Source: UBA6183 sp964545895 (GTDB taxonomy: Bacteria > Bacteroidota > Bacteroidia > UKL13-3). From it: DNA of 64,000 nt. The notes under the pieces are model-generated. The model saw only the letters and a list, made by a program, of their open reading frames with translations. It was not told the origin of the DNA and did no database searches. Position numbers and translations under genes: made by a program. Location: assembly GCA_964545895.1 (NCBI GenBank), contig CAZJHS010000002.1, positions 33,445 to 97,444 on the forward strand, given 5' to 3'. Positions 44,764 through 52,482 of this stretch are shown here, piece after piece. Positions within the stretch are counted from its first letter, which is position 1. Each line of letters opens with the position of its first letter.

Positions 44764-45750
44764 TTAAATAAGCACAACTTGTTGCGCCATTTTCTTTTTA
44801 AACATGGCTATATTGTAGAATCTTTCATCATCGAAATTGCTGTACTTATCGACAGCACGATATAAATCAAGCATAATAGCATGAGCATCTTGTTGTGGTT
44901 TATAGTTTAATAATTGTTGAGCTTTTTCAGTACTTACTTTATAGTTTCGGTAATCTTGTACTTGTTTATTGATAACAGAAACCTGCATGTTATAATTTTC
45001 TGCTACAAATAATTTTACTACTTCGGCTAATTCGCCAATAGTGGCATTAAACGAAGAGAGGTTAATAACATGGCCGTTTTTTAATGGATGTTGCAAAGCC
45101 AATAAATAACCTTGGCACAAATCATCAAGCCCCAAAATTGGTCGCCATATTTTAGGATTACTCAATGTTATTTCGCCACAACTTAATGCGTTTTTAAACA
45201 TCGTATTCATAGCTAAATCCAACCGCATACGAGGCGAATAGCCACTTACCGTACCTTGTCTAAAACAAATTACATTAAAGTTTTCATCGGCTAAAGCTAA
45301 CACTGCTTGCTCGCCTTGTAGTTTTGAAACACCATACGGATAATTACTTACTGCTATATCCTCTTCGGTAAATGTGGTGTTGTGTGTGTAGCCATAAACC
45401 GAGCATGAGCTTGCAAAAATAAATTGCTTTACACCGGCCTCTTTTGCTAAAAAAGCCAAGTATGCAGGCATGCCTGTGTTGTAGATAAAATTATCTTTAG
45501 GCGAGAACTCCGCCATAGGATCGTTTGATAATCCGGCTAAAAAAATAACCGCATCAAACTGTTTCAAATTGCTTGGATTTAAATCAAAAATATCCTTCTC
45601 TATTACCGCAATATCATCAGCCAAATAATTACCAAACCACATGGCATCAACCACGGTTATATCTATTTGTTGATTACTTAAAAACGGGGCTAAAGTAGTG
45701 CCTATATAGCCAGCACCACCAAGTATGAGCACTTTTTGTTTAGTATTCAT
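44764..45750 (-). CDS. NAD-dependent epimerase/dehydratase (extended SDR)
   Basis: 328 residues. Rossmann motif LGGAGYIGTTLAPFL (residues ~10-24), the catalytic Ser segment SSCSVYGYT and YPYGVSKLQGE (YxxxK), then the RQGTVSGYSPRMRLD strand. It belongs to the nucleotide-sugar epimerase/dehydratase group. The exact substrate cannot be told. It sits between rmlC and rmlD and overlaps rmlC by 11 bases, so a dTDP-sugar or lipid-linked-sugar step is likely. Confidence 0.85.
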   Translation of the reverse strand: MNTKQKVLILGGAGYIGTTLAPFLSNQQIDITVVDAMWFGNYLADDIAVIEKDIFDLNPSNLKQFDAVIFLAGLSNDPMAEFSPKDNFIYNTGMPAYLAFLAKEAGVKQFIFASSCSVYGYTHNTTFTEEDIAVSNYPYGVSKLQGEQAVLALADENFNVICFRQGTVSGYSPRMRLDLAMNTMFKNALSCGEITLSNPKIWRPILGLDDLCQGYLLALQHPLKNGHVINLSSFNATIGELAEVVKLFVAENYNMQVSVINKQVQDYRNYKVSTEKAQQLLNYKPQQDAHAIMLDLYRAVDKYSNFDDERFYNIAMFKKKMAQQVVLI

Positions 45751-46312
45751 AGGTAAAATTATTAGCGTTATCAGTAGCTAACCATTGGTTAAGCGTAAGT
45801 AGTCCTCTATCTTTTTCTGACAAGATGGGTTGTTTTATAGGCCACTTAATACCAATTTCGGGGTCGTTGTAACTAATTCCCGATTCGGCATTTTTATTAT
45901 AAATACCCGTGCACTTGTATTGTATTTCGGCTACATCAGATAGCACACAAAAACCACGCGCAAAACCTGCAGGAGCCCATACCATTTTATTGTTTTCGGT
46001 ATTTACTATTTCGCCATACCATTGGCCCAATGTGGGCGAATTTTTTCTGATATCAACAGCCACTAAAAATGCTTCGCCTTGGGTAACACGCATAAGTTTA
46101 CCCATGGCTGGTTGCCATTGAAAATGCAATCCACGCAATACATTTTTTGATGAACGCGAGTGATTATCTTGCACAAAATTCATGGGCAAGCCCAAGTCGG
46201 TAAAAATATCTTGACGATATACTTCCATAAAAAATCCGCGTTCGTCTTTAAAAATTTCAGGCTGAAGCACCATCAGTCCATTCAAGGCTTGATGTATAAC
46301 ATTTATTTTCAT
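45740..46312 (-). CDS. rmlC: dTDP-4-dehydrorhamnose 3,5-epimerase
   Basis: 190 residues, cupin fold. PEIFKDERGFFMEVYRQD, QDNHSRSSKNVLRGLHFQW and the VAVDIRKNSPTLGQW strands are RmlC signatures, including the catalytic His in LRGLHFQ. The first 56 bases overlap the 3' end of the glycosyltransferase gene in another frame, an unusually long overlap. The ATG at 46312 is needed for the family N-terminus. Confidence 0.93.
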   Translation of the reverse strand: MKINVIHQALNGLMVLQPEIFKDERGFFMEVYRQDIFTDLGLPMNFVQDNHSRSSKNVLRGLHFQWQPAMGKLMRVTQGEAFLVAVDIRKNSPTLGQWYGEIVNTENNKMVWAPAGFARGFCVLSDVAEIQYKCTGIYNKNAESGISYNDPEIGIKWPIKQPILSEKDRGLLTLNQWLATDNANNFTYEY

Positions 46313-47351
46313 GTTGCGTAACTTTTATAAGTTGAGAAAACGTGTTTATTTTTTTAATAAAAAACTGATATACAATACTGCCTCTGTACATAAAAGGCAA
46401 TACCTCACTATCGGGTAACTTGCGCTTGCGTTGCACTTTGCTGCGCTTAGACATAATTAAATTGCCATGCCATATAAGCCAAAGATGCGCAGTGGCTATT
46501 GCCCTTATCATAGTAAAATTTAAAGTAAGTAGTCCTTGTAAGGCTGCTACAACATCTAGTAAAATATGCACTGGTACGTACTTAATAACATTTTTAAGCT
46601 CGTAGTTTTTAAGCATAATGTAAAGTGCGTTGCGATGGTTCCAGTAGGTTTTAGCAAAGCTGTGTTGTGTAATGGTTCCACCACCAATATGATGGATAAC
46701 AGCATTGGGTTGAACATAAAGTTTAAAACCAGCCATGCGCAAACGCCAACACAAATCAATTTCATCCATGTGGTGTACAATGGTTACATCAAGCAAACCA
46801 CTAACTGATAAGGCCGACTTACGCAAAAACATGGCCGCACCGCTAGTCCAAAAAACCTGCGCCACATTATTATATTGGCCATTATCTTTTTCAAGATGTG
46901 TAAATACACGACCACGTAAAAACGGATAACCAAACACATCATACATACCACCCGATGCACCCGCATATTCAAACTCGTTAGGCTTTTGATACGATAAAAT
47001 TTTGGGTTGAATAGCTGCAATTTGCTGATCAGATTCGGCTAAATTTACCATCCCTTCAATCCAATTTGGCGCTACAGTTACATCGTTATTTAGGCAAATA
47101 ATGTACTCGCCCGGACAACGCCTAAATGCCAAATTATACGCAGCACAATAGCCATTGTTAAATCTATTCTGTATAATTTTTACTTCGGGATATTTTTGGA
47201 TAACATAGTTTACATCATCATCTGTTGATGCATTATCTAGCAAGTAAACCTGCTTTTTTTTATAGGTTGATTGCAATACAGAAGTAAGGCACTCATCTAA
47301 AAAACGTTTACCGTTATGATTTAAAATTACTATATCAACCTCGGGTAGCAT
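46257..47351 (-). CDS. Family 2 glycosyltransferase
   Basis: 364 residues from ATG 47351 (the TTG at 47375 lies in the -7 box). GT-A fold: DIVILNHNGKRFLDECLTSVL, the nucleotide-binding LDNASTDD, the DxD-like CLNNDVTV, and HHMDEIDLCWRLRMAGFKL, as in rhamnosyltransferase-like GT2 enzymes. One or two C-terminal hydrophobic segments suggest membrane association. It is the first gene of the long minus-strand run and has the Crp/Fnr box in its promoter. Likely acts on a cell-surface polysaccharide, using the dTDP-sugar made by the next genes. Confidence 0.87.
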   Translation of the reverse strand: MLPEVDIVILNHNGKRFLDECLTSVLQSTYKKKQVYLLDNASTDDDVNYVIQKYPEVKIIQNRFNNGYCAAYNLAFRRCPGEYIICLNNDVTVAPNWIEGMVNLAESDQQIAAIQPKILSYQKPNEFEYAGASGGMYDVFGYPFLRGRVFTHLEKDNGQYNNVAQVFWTSGAAMFLRKSALSVSGLLDVTIVHHMDEIDLCWRLRMAGFKLYVQPNAVIHHIGGGTITQHSFAKTYWNHRNALYIMLKNYELKNVIKYVPVHILLDVVAALQGLLTLNFTMIRAIATAHLWLIWHGNLIMSKRSKVQRKRKLPDSEVLPFMYRGSIVYQFFIKKINTFSQLIKVTQHENKCYTSSLEWTDGASA

Positions 47352-47372
47352 ATGCGTAATGTTTTGAGCAAA

Positions 47373-47416
47373 CAAAGCACGCTGCTTTAAGGAGCTTATT
47401 TATTGACGGTGGTCAA
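47373..47416 (-). promoter_or_regulatory. Fnr-type box and -7 box of the GT2-to-queD operon
   Basis: A perfect palindrome TATTGAC-n4-GTCAATA at 47401-47418, whose core is TTGAC-GGTG-GTCAA (centre 47409.5). The -7 box GTGCTTTG (two mismatches) ends at 47373. Spacing is again 36.5. The weak -7 box is typical of an activator-dependent promoter. Confidence 0.68.
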
Positions 47417-47453
47417 TATTCGGGATGATTAAAATTTTAGAAAAACATGAGGA

Positions 47454-48188
47454 TTACTCTTCTAACTCGGCAAGAACAACCAGTTTGGCGTGATTAATAA
47501 TGCTGATTTGCTTTTTGTTTAACGCAATAATGTGGTCGTCTTCCCACTCGCGCAATACACGCACCACCGTTTCGGTAACCATACCCGATATACTGGCAAT
47601 ATCTTCGCGTGTTAAAATAATGTTTAAGTAATGATCGGCTGTGGTACCAAATGATTTTTCGAGCAATAACAAAGTTTCGGCCAAACGTGCCCGCGAACTT
47701 TTTTGAATAAAATTAACCGATTTACTTTCGGCTAAACTTAAGTCTTGCGCAAACTTCGAAATAATCTCCATCGTAAATTTTACGTTGGTGTTTATTAAAT
47801 TAAAAATGCGCTCTTTGGGTATAAAACAAACTACCGATTCTTCTAAGGCTACACCAGTTGCAATATACTTGCCATCGCCCAACAAACCTCGGTAACCCAA
47901 CAACTCGCCCGCACCTGCAATCCGTAAAATTTGCATGCTGCCATCGGCTGTTGTTTTGTACAACTTAACTTTACCCTGATGCACGCAATGCATGCCCTTA
48001 GCCGTATCGCCCTCGCCAAAAATTACTTGATTTTTCTTTACACGATGGGTAAGTTTATGCTCATTTAACTGCTCCAATTCGCTTTGCTTTAAAGAACAAA
48101 ATGAAGACAAGGCCAAATTTTGGCATGTAGTACAATCAATATGTTTTACCGGATTTTTCACCGTAAGGTTTTTTGGTGTTACAAACAT
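47454..48188 (-). CDS. Fnr-like Crp-family regulator with N-terminal cysteines
   Basis: 244 residues. The N-terminal region has Cys19-x2-Cys22-x8-Cys31 (DCTTCQNLALSSFC) and a fourth Cys in MHCVHQGKV, a plausible oxygen- or NO-sensitive iron-sulfur site. A cyclic-nucleotide-binding fold (residues ~50-150) and a C-terminal winged helix follow (TREDIASISGMVTETVVRVLREW). The recognition helix has T-E-x-x-x-R, nearer Fnr than Crp. It lies directly upstream of, and in line with, the operon whose promoter holds a TTGAC-n4-GTCAA box. It is the best candidate regulator of these boxes. Confidence 0.9.
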   Translation of the reverse strand: MFVTPKNLTVKNPVKHIDCTTCQNLALSSFCSLKQSELEQLNEHKLTHRVKKNQVIFGEGDTAKGMHCVHQGKVKLYKTTADGSMQILRIAGAGELLGYRGLLGDGKYIATGVALEESVVCFIPKERIFNLINTNVKFTMEIISKFAQDLSLAESKSVNFIQKSSRARLAETLLLLEKSFGTTADHYLNIILTREDIASISGMVTETVVRVLREWEDDHIIALNKKQISIINHAKLVVLAELEE

Positions 48189-48291
48189 ACTACAGCTTTA
48201 TCTGCAAAAAACTTGATTTATTTCATGTGCTACAAGGCAAATAGCTACCTGGTTGATATCTGTTTAAAAAATAGTATTCTTGAACTTCAAA

Positions 48292-49491
48292 ATGCATTTA
48301 GTACAGGCAAATCATAACATAAGTTTATATCAAACATGGCGTTACAAAAGCTTATCCTTCGTAAAAAAGGTAGGTTTAGTATTTGGGTTGATATTGCTTT
48401 TTTGCCATGCAAGTGCACAACGCATCATCGATAGTTTACCAAACCCTGTTGATGTTCAATCATCGTCACAACCCTACTTTTACCAAGGCTTAACCTATGG
48501 CAGCCAACGCAACTTTAACCCCATAACCGTGCTGCTCAACCGCGGGTTCGAAATGTTGCGCATTACTGAACAAAGCGCACGATACAGCCCATTTGTACCC
48601 GGTTATAAATTTAAAAACATTGTTAAAAATTTAGCCAACCCAATACAGGGAGTGCAACAATATGGTACAAAGGAGTTTTTTTTAGAGCAAGTAATTCCCT
48701 TTGGCGACCCACGCAGACCTTATTGGTTTCCTAATTATGCCTTGCACATGCTTGAAGGTGGCGTAACCTACACCGGATTAAAAGAATGGTTTGAGTTACA
48801 CGATGCTCAATATCCCAAAACATACTCAGCAGCAGTTGTTATTTCGGCAGCCTTAATTAACGAGTCGGTTGAGGAAAAAGTAACCAACGGAAACTTTAGG
48901 CTAAATGTAGATGCCGTTGCCGATTTTTGGATTTTTGATGTAGGAGGTATTTTACTGTTTCAATCAAAAAAGGTAAATAAATTTATGAGCCAAACGTTGC
49001 ACATGCGCGATTGGTCAAAACAACCTGCTGTGTATTTGCCTACCTTAAACTTAGCCAACTGCGGCCAGTTTCTTTCCTTAAAATGGAATTTACCCAAATT
49101 AAAGAATGTATCGTTTTTTAGTTTAGTGGGCCTCGGTGGTATGGGCGGTTTATCTTACCAATTTAAAAACAACACCAGTTTATCCATGGGTATAGGCCAC
49201 GGACCAAGGCGCAAAGAGAGCAACATTTTAGGGTTGCCTATTGATGTGCATTTAGTGCCCATGCTGGGTATTTACTACGATAAAAACAACTCCTTATTAG
49301 CCTCTTTAGAGTTAAGCAATTCTAAAAACGATTTATACCACAACTATTTTGCTGAGCTAAATTTGTATCCTGGTTTTATTAAAGTAAAAAAACTCGATCC
49401 AACAGTTTGGCTAACCATAGCCCGCGATGGCGATTTTTTAATTGGCCTAGGTTGTAAATACACCTACGGTGTTGGTTTGGGATTGAGGTAG
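48292..49491 (+). CDS. Outer-membrane-like protein of unknown function
   Basis: 399 residues from ATG 48292. A long N-terminus (~25 residues) precedes a hydrophobic signal segment (VGLVFGLILLFCHASAQ). The C-terminal half is full of alternating beta-strand patterns with aromatic ends (SFFSLVGLGGMGGLSYQF, MLGIYYDKNNSLLASLEL, GLGCKYTYGVGLGLR), suggesting a beta-barrel outer-membrane protein. I do not recognise the family. It is divergent from the Fnr-like gene and converges on the PD-(D/E)xK gene. Confidence 0.65.
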   Translation: MHLVQANHNISLYQTWRYKSLSFVKKVGLVFGLILLFCHASAQRIIDSLPNPVDVQSSSQPYFYQGLTYGSQRNFNPITVLLNRGFEMLRITEQSARYSPFVPGYKFKNIVKNLANPIQGVQQYGTKEFFLEQVIPFGDPRRPYWFPNYALHMLEGGVTYTGLKEWFELHDAQYPKTYSAAVVISAALINESVEEKVTNGNFRLNVDAVADFWIFDVGGILLFQSKKVNKFMSQTLHMRDWSKQPAVYLPTLNLANCGQFLSLKWNLPKLKNVSFFSLVGLGGMGGLSYQFKNNTSLSMGIGHGPRRKESNILGLPIDVHLVPMLGIYYDKNNSLLASLELSNSKNDLYHNYFAELNLYPGFIKVKKLDPTVWLTIARDGDFLIGLGCKYTYGVGLGLR

Positions 49492-49511
49492 GGATTAATG
49501 AAATTCAATCT

Positions 49512-51230
49512 CTATAAAGGAAGTCCGTGTTTCAAATCGAAAATTTTAAAAAGCGTTTCTGGGAATTTATTATGTTTTTTGATTTTTAGCCTCTCACCTA
49601 TGTATTCGTTAAAGCTAATGAAGGATTTTTCAAAATCTACATCGCGTATTCGTCTTGCCTTTATTTGTTTTTCTCTACCTTTTATATAATCACTGTAGTT
49701 GCTTAATACAGACTGTAAGTTGATGGTCTTATCTTTTAAATGATTAAGATTATTAAATAAAAAATCAAAGTCCATAATAACCAAATTACAAATGTGATTG
49801 AACTGCGGGTTTATTCCCTTAATCTGCTCCATAAATACATCGTTGATATACTTGTTGATTCCTGGAATATTAAACATATCGTCTGTTATTATTAAAATAG
49901 GCTGTATTGTAAGTTTTTCTCTGCTAGGTATTTTGGAGTCAAAGTTTACAGTTGATTCTGCAAGCAACTTAATTTGATCAACTAATTGATAAACACCAAC
50001 CTTAGGCGAACAGATTTTTTTGTTAATTTCTTCTTTTATGCATTCATATGTGCCCTTTGCCACAGCATCTGAGGCAAAAGAAACATCTTTAAACTCAATT
50101 AAAATTACCCAATTTCCTTTTCTATAATAACAGTCTGGCTGTTTTTGTCCACTGTCAAAATGCAATACACTATACTTATCTTCAAGTATATGTTTCATTA
50201 TATTTTTGAATATTATCTTTTCAATGATTTTATCAGAAAATCTCGATTTGAAATCAGGGTAATTGATTCCAACTTCTTGTTTTAGGTTGGTTGTTTTGAT
50301 AAAATCAAAAATCAAACCCTCGTACAATTTATTTTGTAAAAAAATCCAGCTCATAACGAAGTATTGGTTTTCCTTGAATTTTATGAGTGGTTTCGATTTT
50401 AATCCAGTAAACTCTAAATTATGCCTTGGTTCGCTTTTAAATGTTTTTAAATCAACACAATTTGCTTCAAAAAATGTAGGACGGAAAGTTATATTCTCAG
50501 CATCCAAATTGAAACCTATTCTTGAAAAGAGTCCCGTTTCTTTACCAGAAATACAATACTCAATTAACTTGACTATTTCTAGCAAGTAATCATGTATACT
50601 AATTCGGTTATTTATTTTAAGAAATAAATCAACGTAAGGTCCTAAGCGCTCATCCTTCTTGATTTCACTCATTAGGATGACTCCTTTAATCATCTGGTAG
50701 AAGTAGTTTTGTCTTGTTTGAATATTGTATTGTTTGATACACATTGGCCATAAAGCCTGATAATAGAAACTATCGTTTGTTGTTATTTCGTATCTTAGTT
50801 CATTATTTGTTTTATCATTAAATATTAGAATTGATTTTAAGATTTTCAACTCCTCTTCAGGTGTTGTGTCGATATACCCTTCAGGTATTTCTCTGAAGTT
50901 TATTATCTCATACTCAATAAATTTAAGAATGGAGCGTTCAGTGAATATTGCGAATTCTACGTTTTGATTTTTCGTTAAGGTTTTACTGCAATTTATATTC
51001 AGTGCTTTAATGATTCCATCTACATATAACCTGTCTTGTCTTTTTAAAAATATCTCATGTAGAATCTTGTTCTGAAGTTTAAATGAGTGGCCTTCAATAT
51101 AAAGTCTTGAATTAATTGCTGATAATAGCCCGATTACAATAATAGAAGGTATCCCCCTTAGTAAAGTTTCGACATCTTCGTTATCATGCGGCCATAAACC
51201 TTTATAATCCTGAAGCACACTTATTTTCAT
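49512..51230 (-). CDS. Orphan protein with a PD-(D/E)xK nuclease-like motif
   Basis: 572 residues, cytoplasmic, Lys/Ile/Asn rich. Around residues 362-381, QKQPDCYYRKGNWVILIEFK gives PD-x10-EFK, the metal-binding core of the PD-(D/E)xK phosphodiesterase fold. The N-terminal ~350 residues are of unknown fold. It stands alone between an outer-membrane-like gene and a repeat-bearing 725-base gap. Its strand-and-neighbour pattern looks like an acquired gene, and solitary proteins of this type are often phage-defence or repair nucleases. No methylase, helicase or toxin partner is near, so this is inference. Confidence 0.55.
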   Translation of the reverse strand: MKISVLQDYKGLWPHDNEDVETLLRGIPSIIVIGLLSAINSRLYIEGHSFKLQNKILHEIFLKRQDRLYVDGIIKALNINCSKTLTKNQNVEFAIFTERSILKFIEYEIINFREIPEGYIDTTPEEELKILKSILIFNDKTNNELRYEITTNDSFYYQALWPMCIKQYNIQTRQNYFYQMIKGVILMSEIKKDERLGPYVDLFLKINNRISIHDYLLEIVKLIEYCISGKETGLFSRIGFNLDAENITFRPTFFEANCVDLKTFKSEPRHNLEFTGLKSKPLIKFKENQYFVMSWIFLQNKLYEGLIFDFIKTTNLKQEVGINYPDFKSRFSDKIIEKIIFKNIMKHILEDKYSVLHFDSGQKQPDCYYRKGNWVILIEFKDVSFASDAVAKGTYECIKEEINKKICSPKVGVYQLVDQIKLLAESTVNFDSKIPSREKLTIQPILIITDDMFNIPGINKYINDVFMEQIKGINPQFNHICNLVIMDFDFLFNNLNHLKDKTINLQSVLSNYSDYIKGREKQIKARRIRDVDFEKSFISFNEYIGERLKIKKHNKFPETLFKIFDLKHGLPL

Positions 51231-51955
51231 GTTTAATGGTTCTTATTTTTTACAAGAGTAAGTTCCATTTTTTTCTGAATGAAACAAACTAAGGTTCAGT
51301 ATTATCAAAATAATTTATTGAATATGTGTCAGATTTGAGTTTGTATTATTTTGGCGAAGCGCTTGTACTACCTGAAAGTCAATTAGATCAATTTCAAACT
51401 GAAACTTCGGGGCATAAAAAAGCCCAACTTAGAAAAGTGAAACGTTGCTTTTCGTAGTCAGTAGGACGGCCGAGCGTTAAAAAATGACCCGGTGGGTCAT
51501 TTTAGCGAGAAGCGTGCCCGTGGGGTTGGCATTCCCCTACGACTACAAACGCAGTTAAATTAAAGTTACAACGAAAATTATGGGCATAAAAAAGTCCCAC
51601 TTAAAAAAGTGAGACTCTCAGCGTTTGTAGTCCGTAGGGGTAAAGAGGCTTACACAAACGTGGTTGCCATCCAAGCCTTTGTACACCAGTTACACTCTCG
51701 CCAGCTTATTAAGCGGTTTCTCCTAAATACGCCTGATCTCTTACACTCGAATGTATACGTGTTATTCAATAACTTTAAGTGTATAGATGTTTTTATACCG
51801 GTTCTATCCTCGACCAAAATTCAGAATTTCTTATCTGTGTCTTTAAAATAATCGCACTAATACCTTTAAACAACCTTATTTCATTTGAAAAAGAGTTTAT
51901 TAAATTTCATCTATTTGAACGATGTAACAACTATCATCTAAGAAGAAGCTTGTTT
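51231..51955. other. 725-base gap with repeats, no gene seen
   Basis: No convincing ORF. It contains two direct copies of a ~55-base unit, one inverted copy of part of it, and a perfect 10-bp palindrome (51481-51490/51494-51503, AAAATGACCC). Translating the minus strand gives short fragments such as GLDGNHVCVSLFTPTDYKR that stop quickly, so a decayed gene or mobile element is possible. Confidence 0.5.
51410..51640. repeat. Direct and inverted repeats in the intergenic gap
   Basis: Unit 1 at ~51410-51464 and unit 2 at ~51582-51638 share GGGCATAAAAAAG, a CACTT/AAGTG hairpin and GTAGTC-(A/C)GTAGG. An inverted copy, CCCCTACGACTACAAACGC (51534-51552), can pair with either unit 1 (~11 bp) or unit 2 (51621-51640, ~19 bp). 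Read on the minus strand, the hairpin of unit 2 (AGTCTCACTT/AAGTGGGACT, then T6) is a good terminator. Confidence 0.6.
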
Positions 51956-52480
51956 TCAGCGTTTGAATAATATTCCTTTCACGGCCACAAAAACACCCAT
52001 AACAAGCAGTAATGGAATAGCAGTATCCACAGGAACTCCTGGTTCGGTGGGTGGTGGTGGAGTTTCCTGATCATCTGGTTCAAACTCAGCAATGCTATCT
52101 GCCTGTGTATCATAACTGCTGTTTGGTTTAGCCTCAATGGTCTCAGGAATTACGCCCTCGTCACCTCTTTCTTCTGAGCGTAGATCACCAATCAATCCAT
52201 TGCTTGTGGGAAGTCTTCTGCTCTGAGAAGATGCCTTTTTTCTCTTGTATCCACCATTATATAAATCTTCTTCTTTGTAGGATTCTTGATAGCGACTTTC
52301 CTCCTTTTGCGACTGGTAATAGTATTCATAATAATCTGGACGAAACCTTTCGTAATACTCACCAAGATCAATCTCGTTGTAATCATCATAGTTGCCTTGC
52401 GCTACACTTGCAAAACTAATCAGCACTAAACCCAACAGACCAATGGCTTTTGCTACGTTTAATCGTATGCTTTTTTTCAT
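51956..52480 (-). CDS. Small exported acidic/tyrosine-rich protein with P-x-D + helix tail
   Basis: 174 residues. A signal peptide (KAIGLLGLVLISFASVAQ), then a Tyr/Glu/Arg-rich stretch (EYYERFRPDYYEYYYQ), a linker rich in Glu/Ser/Pro, then PPPPTEPGVPVDTAIPLLLVMGVFVAVKGILFKR, that is proline linker, P-V-D, one membrane helix and a basic tail. That C-terminal architecture recurs in the 56-aa protein at 37139-37309. It begins two bases after the stop of the giant adhesin gene and is probably co-transcribed. Possibly an envelope-anchored accessory of the adhesin. Role inferred only. Confidence 0.65.
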   Translation of the reverse strand: MKKSIRLNVAKAIGLLGLVLISFASVAQGNYDDYNEIDLGEYYERFRPDYYEYYYQSQKEESRYQESYKEEDLYNGGYKRKKASSQSRRLPTSNGLIGDLRSEERGDEGVIPETIEAKPNSSYDTQADSIAEFEPDDQETPPPPTEPGVPVDTAIPLLLVMGVFVAVKGILFKR

Positions 52481-52482
52481 GG

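Noticed and set aside
47351..47375. TTG start at 47375 for the GT2 gene
   Set aside because: It lies in the predicted -7 box. The ATG at 47351 gives the family N-terminus.
48205..48219. TTGATTT sequence upstream of the Fnr-like gene
   Set aside because: No second half-site, and no palindrome at the 36.5-base position.
51453..51546. tRNA-like folding of the GTAGTC ... GACTAC segment
   Set aside because: No 7-bp acceptor, T-loop or anticodon arrangement. The pairing is better explained by inverted repeats.
51609..51851. Plus-strand ORF of ~80 codons in the intergenic gap
   Set aside because: No recognisable family or start context. It starts inside the repeat element and is likely decayed sequence.
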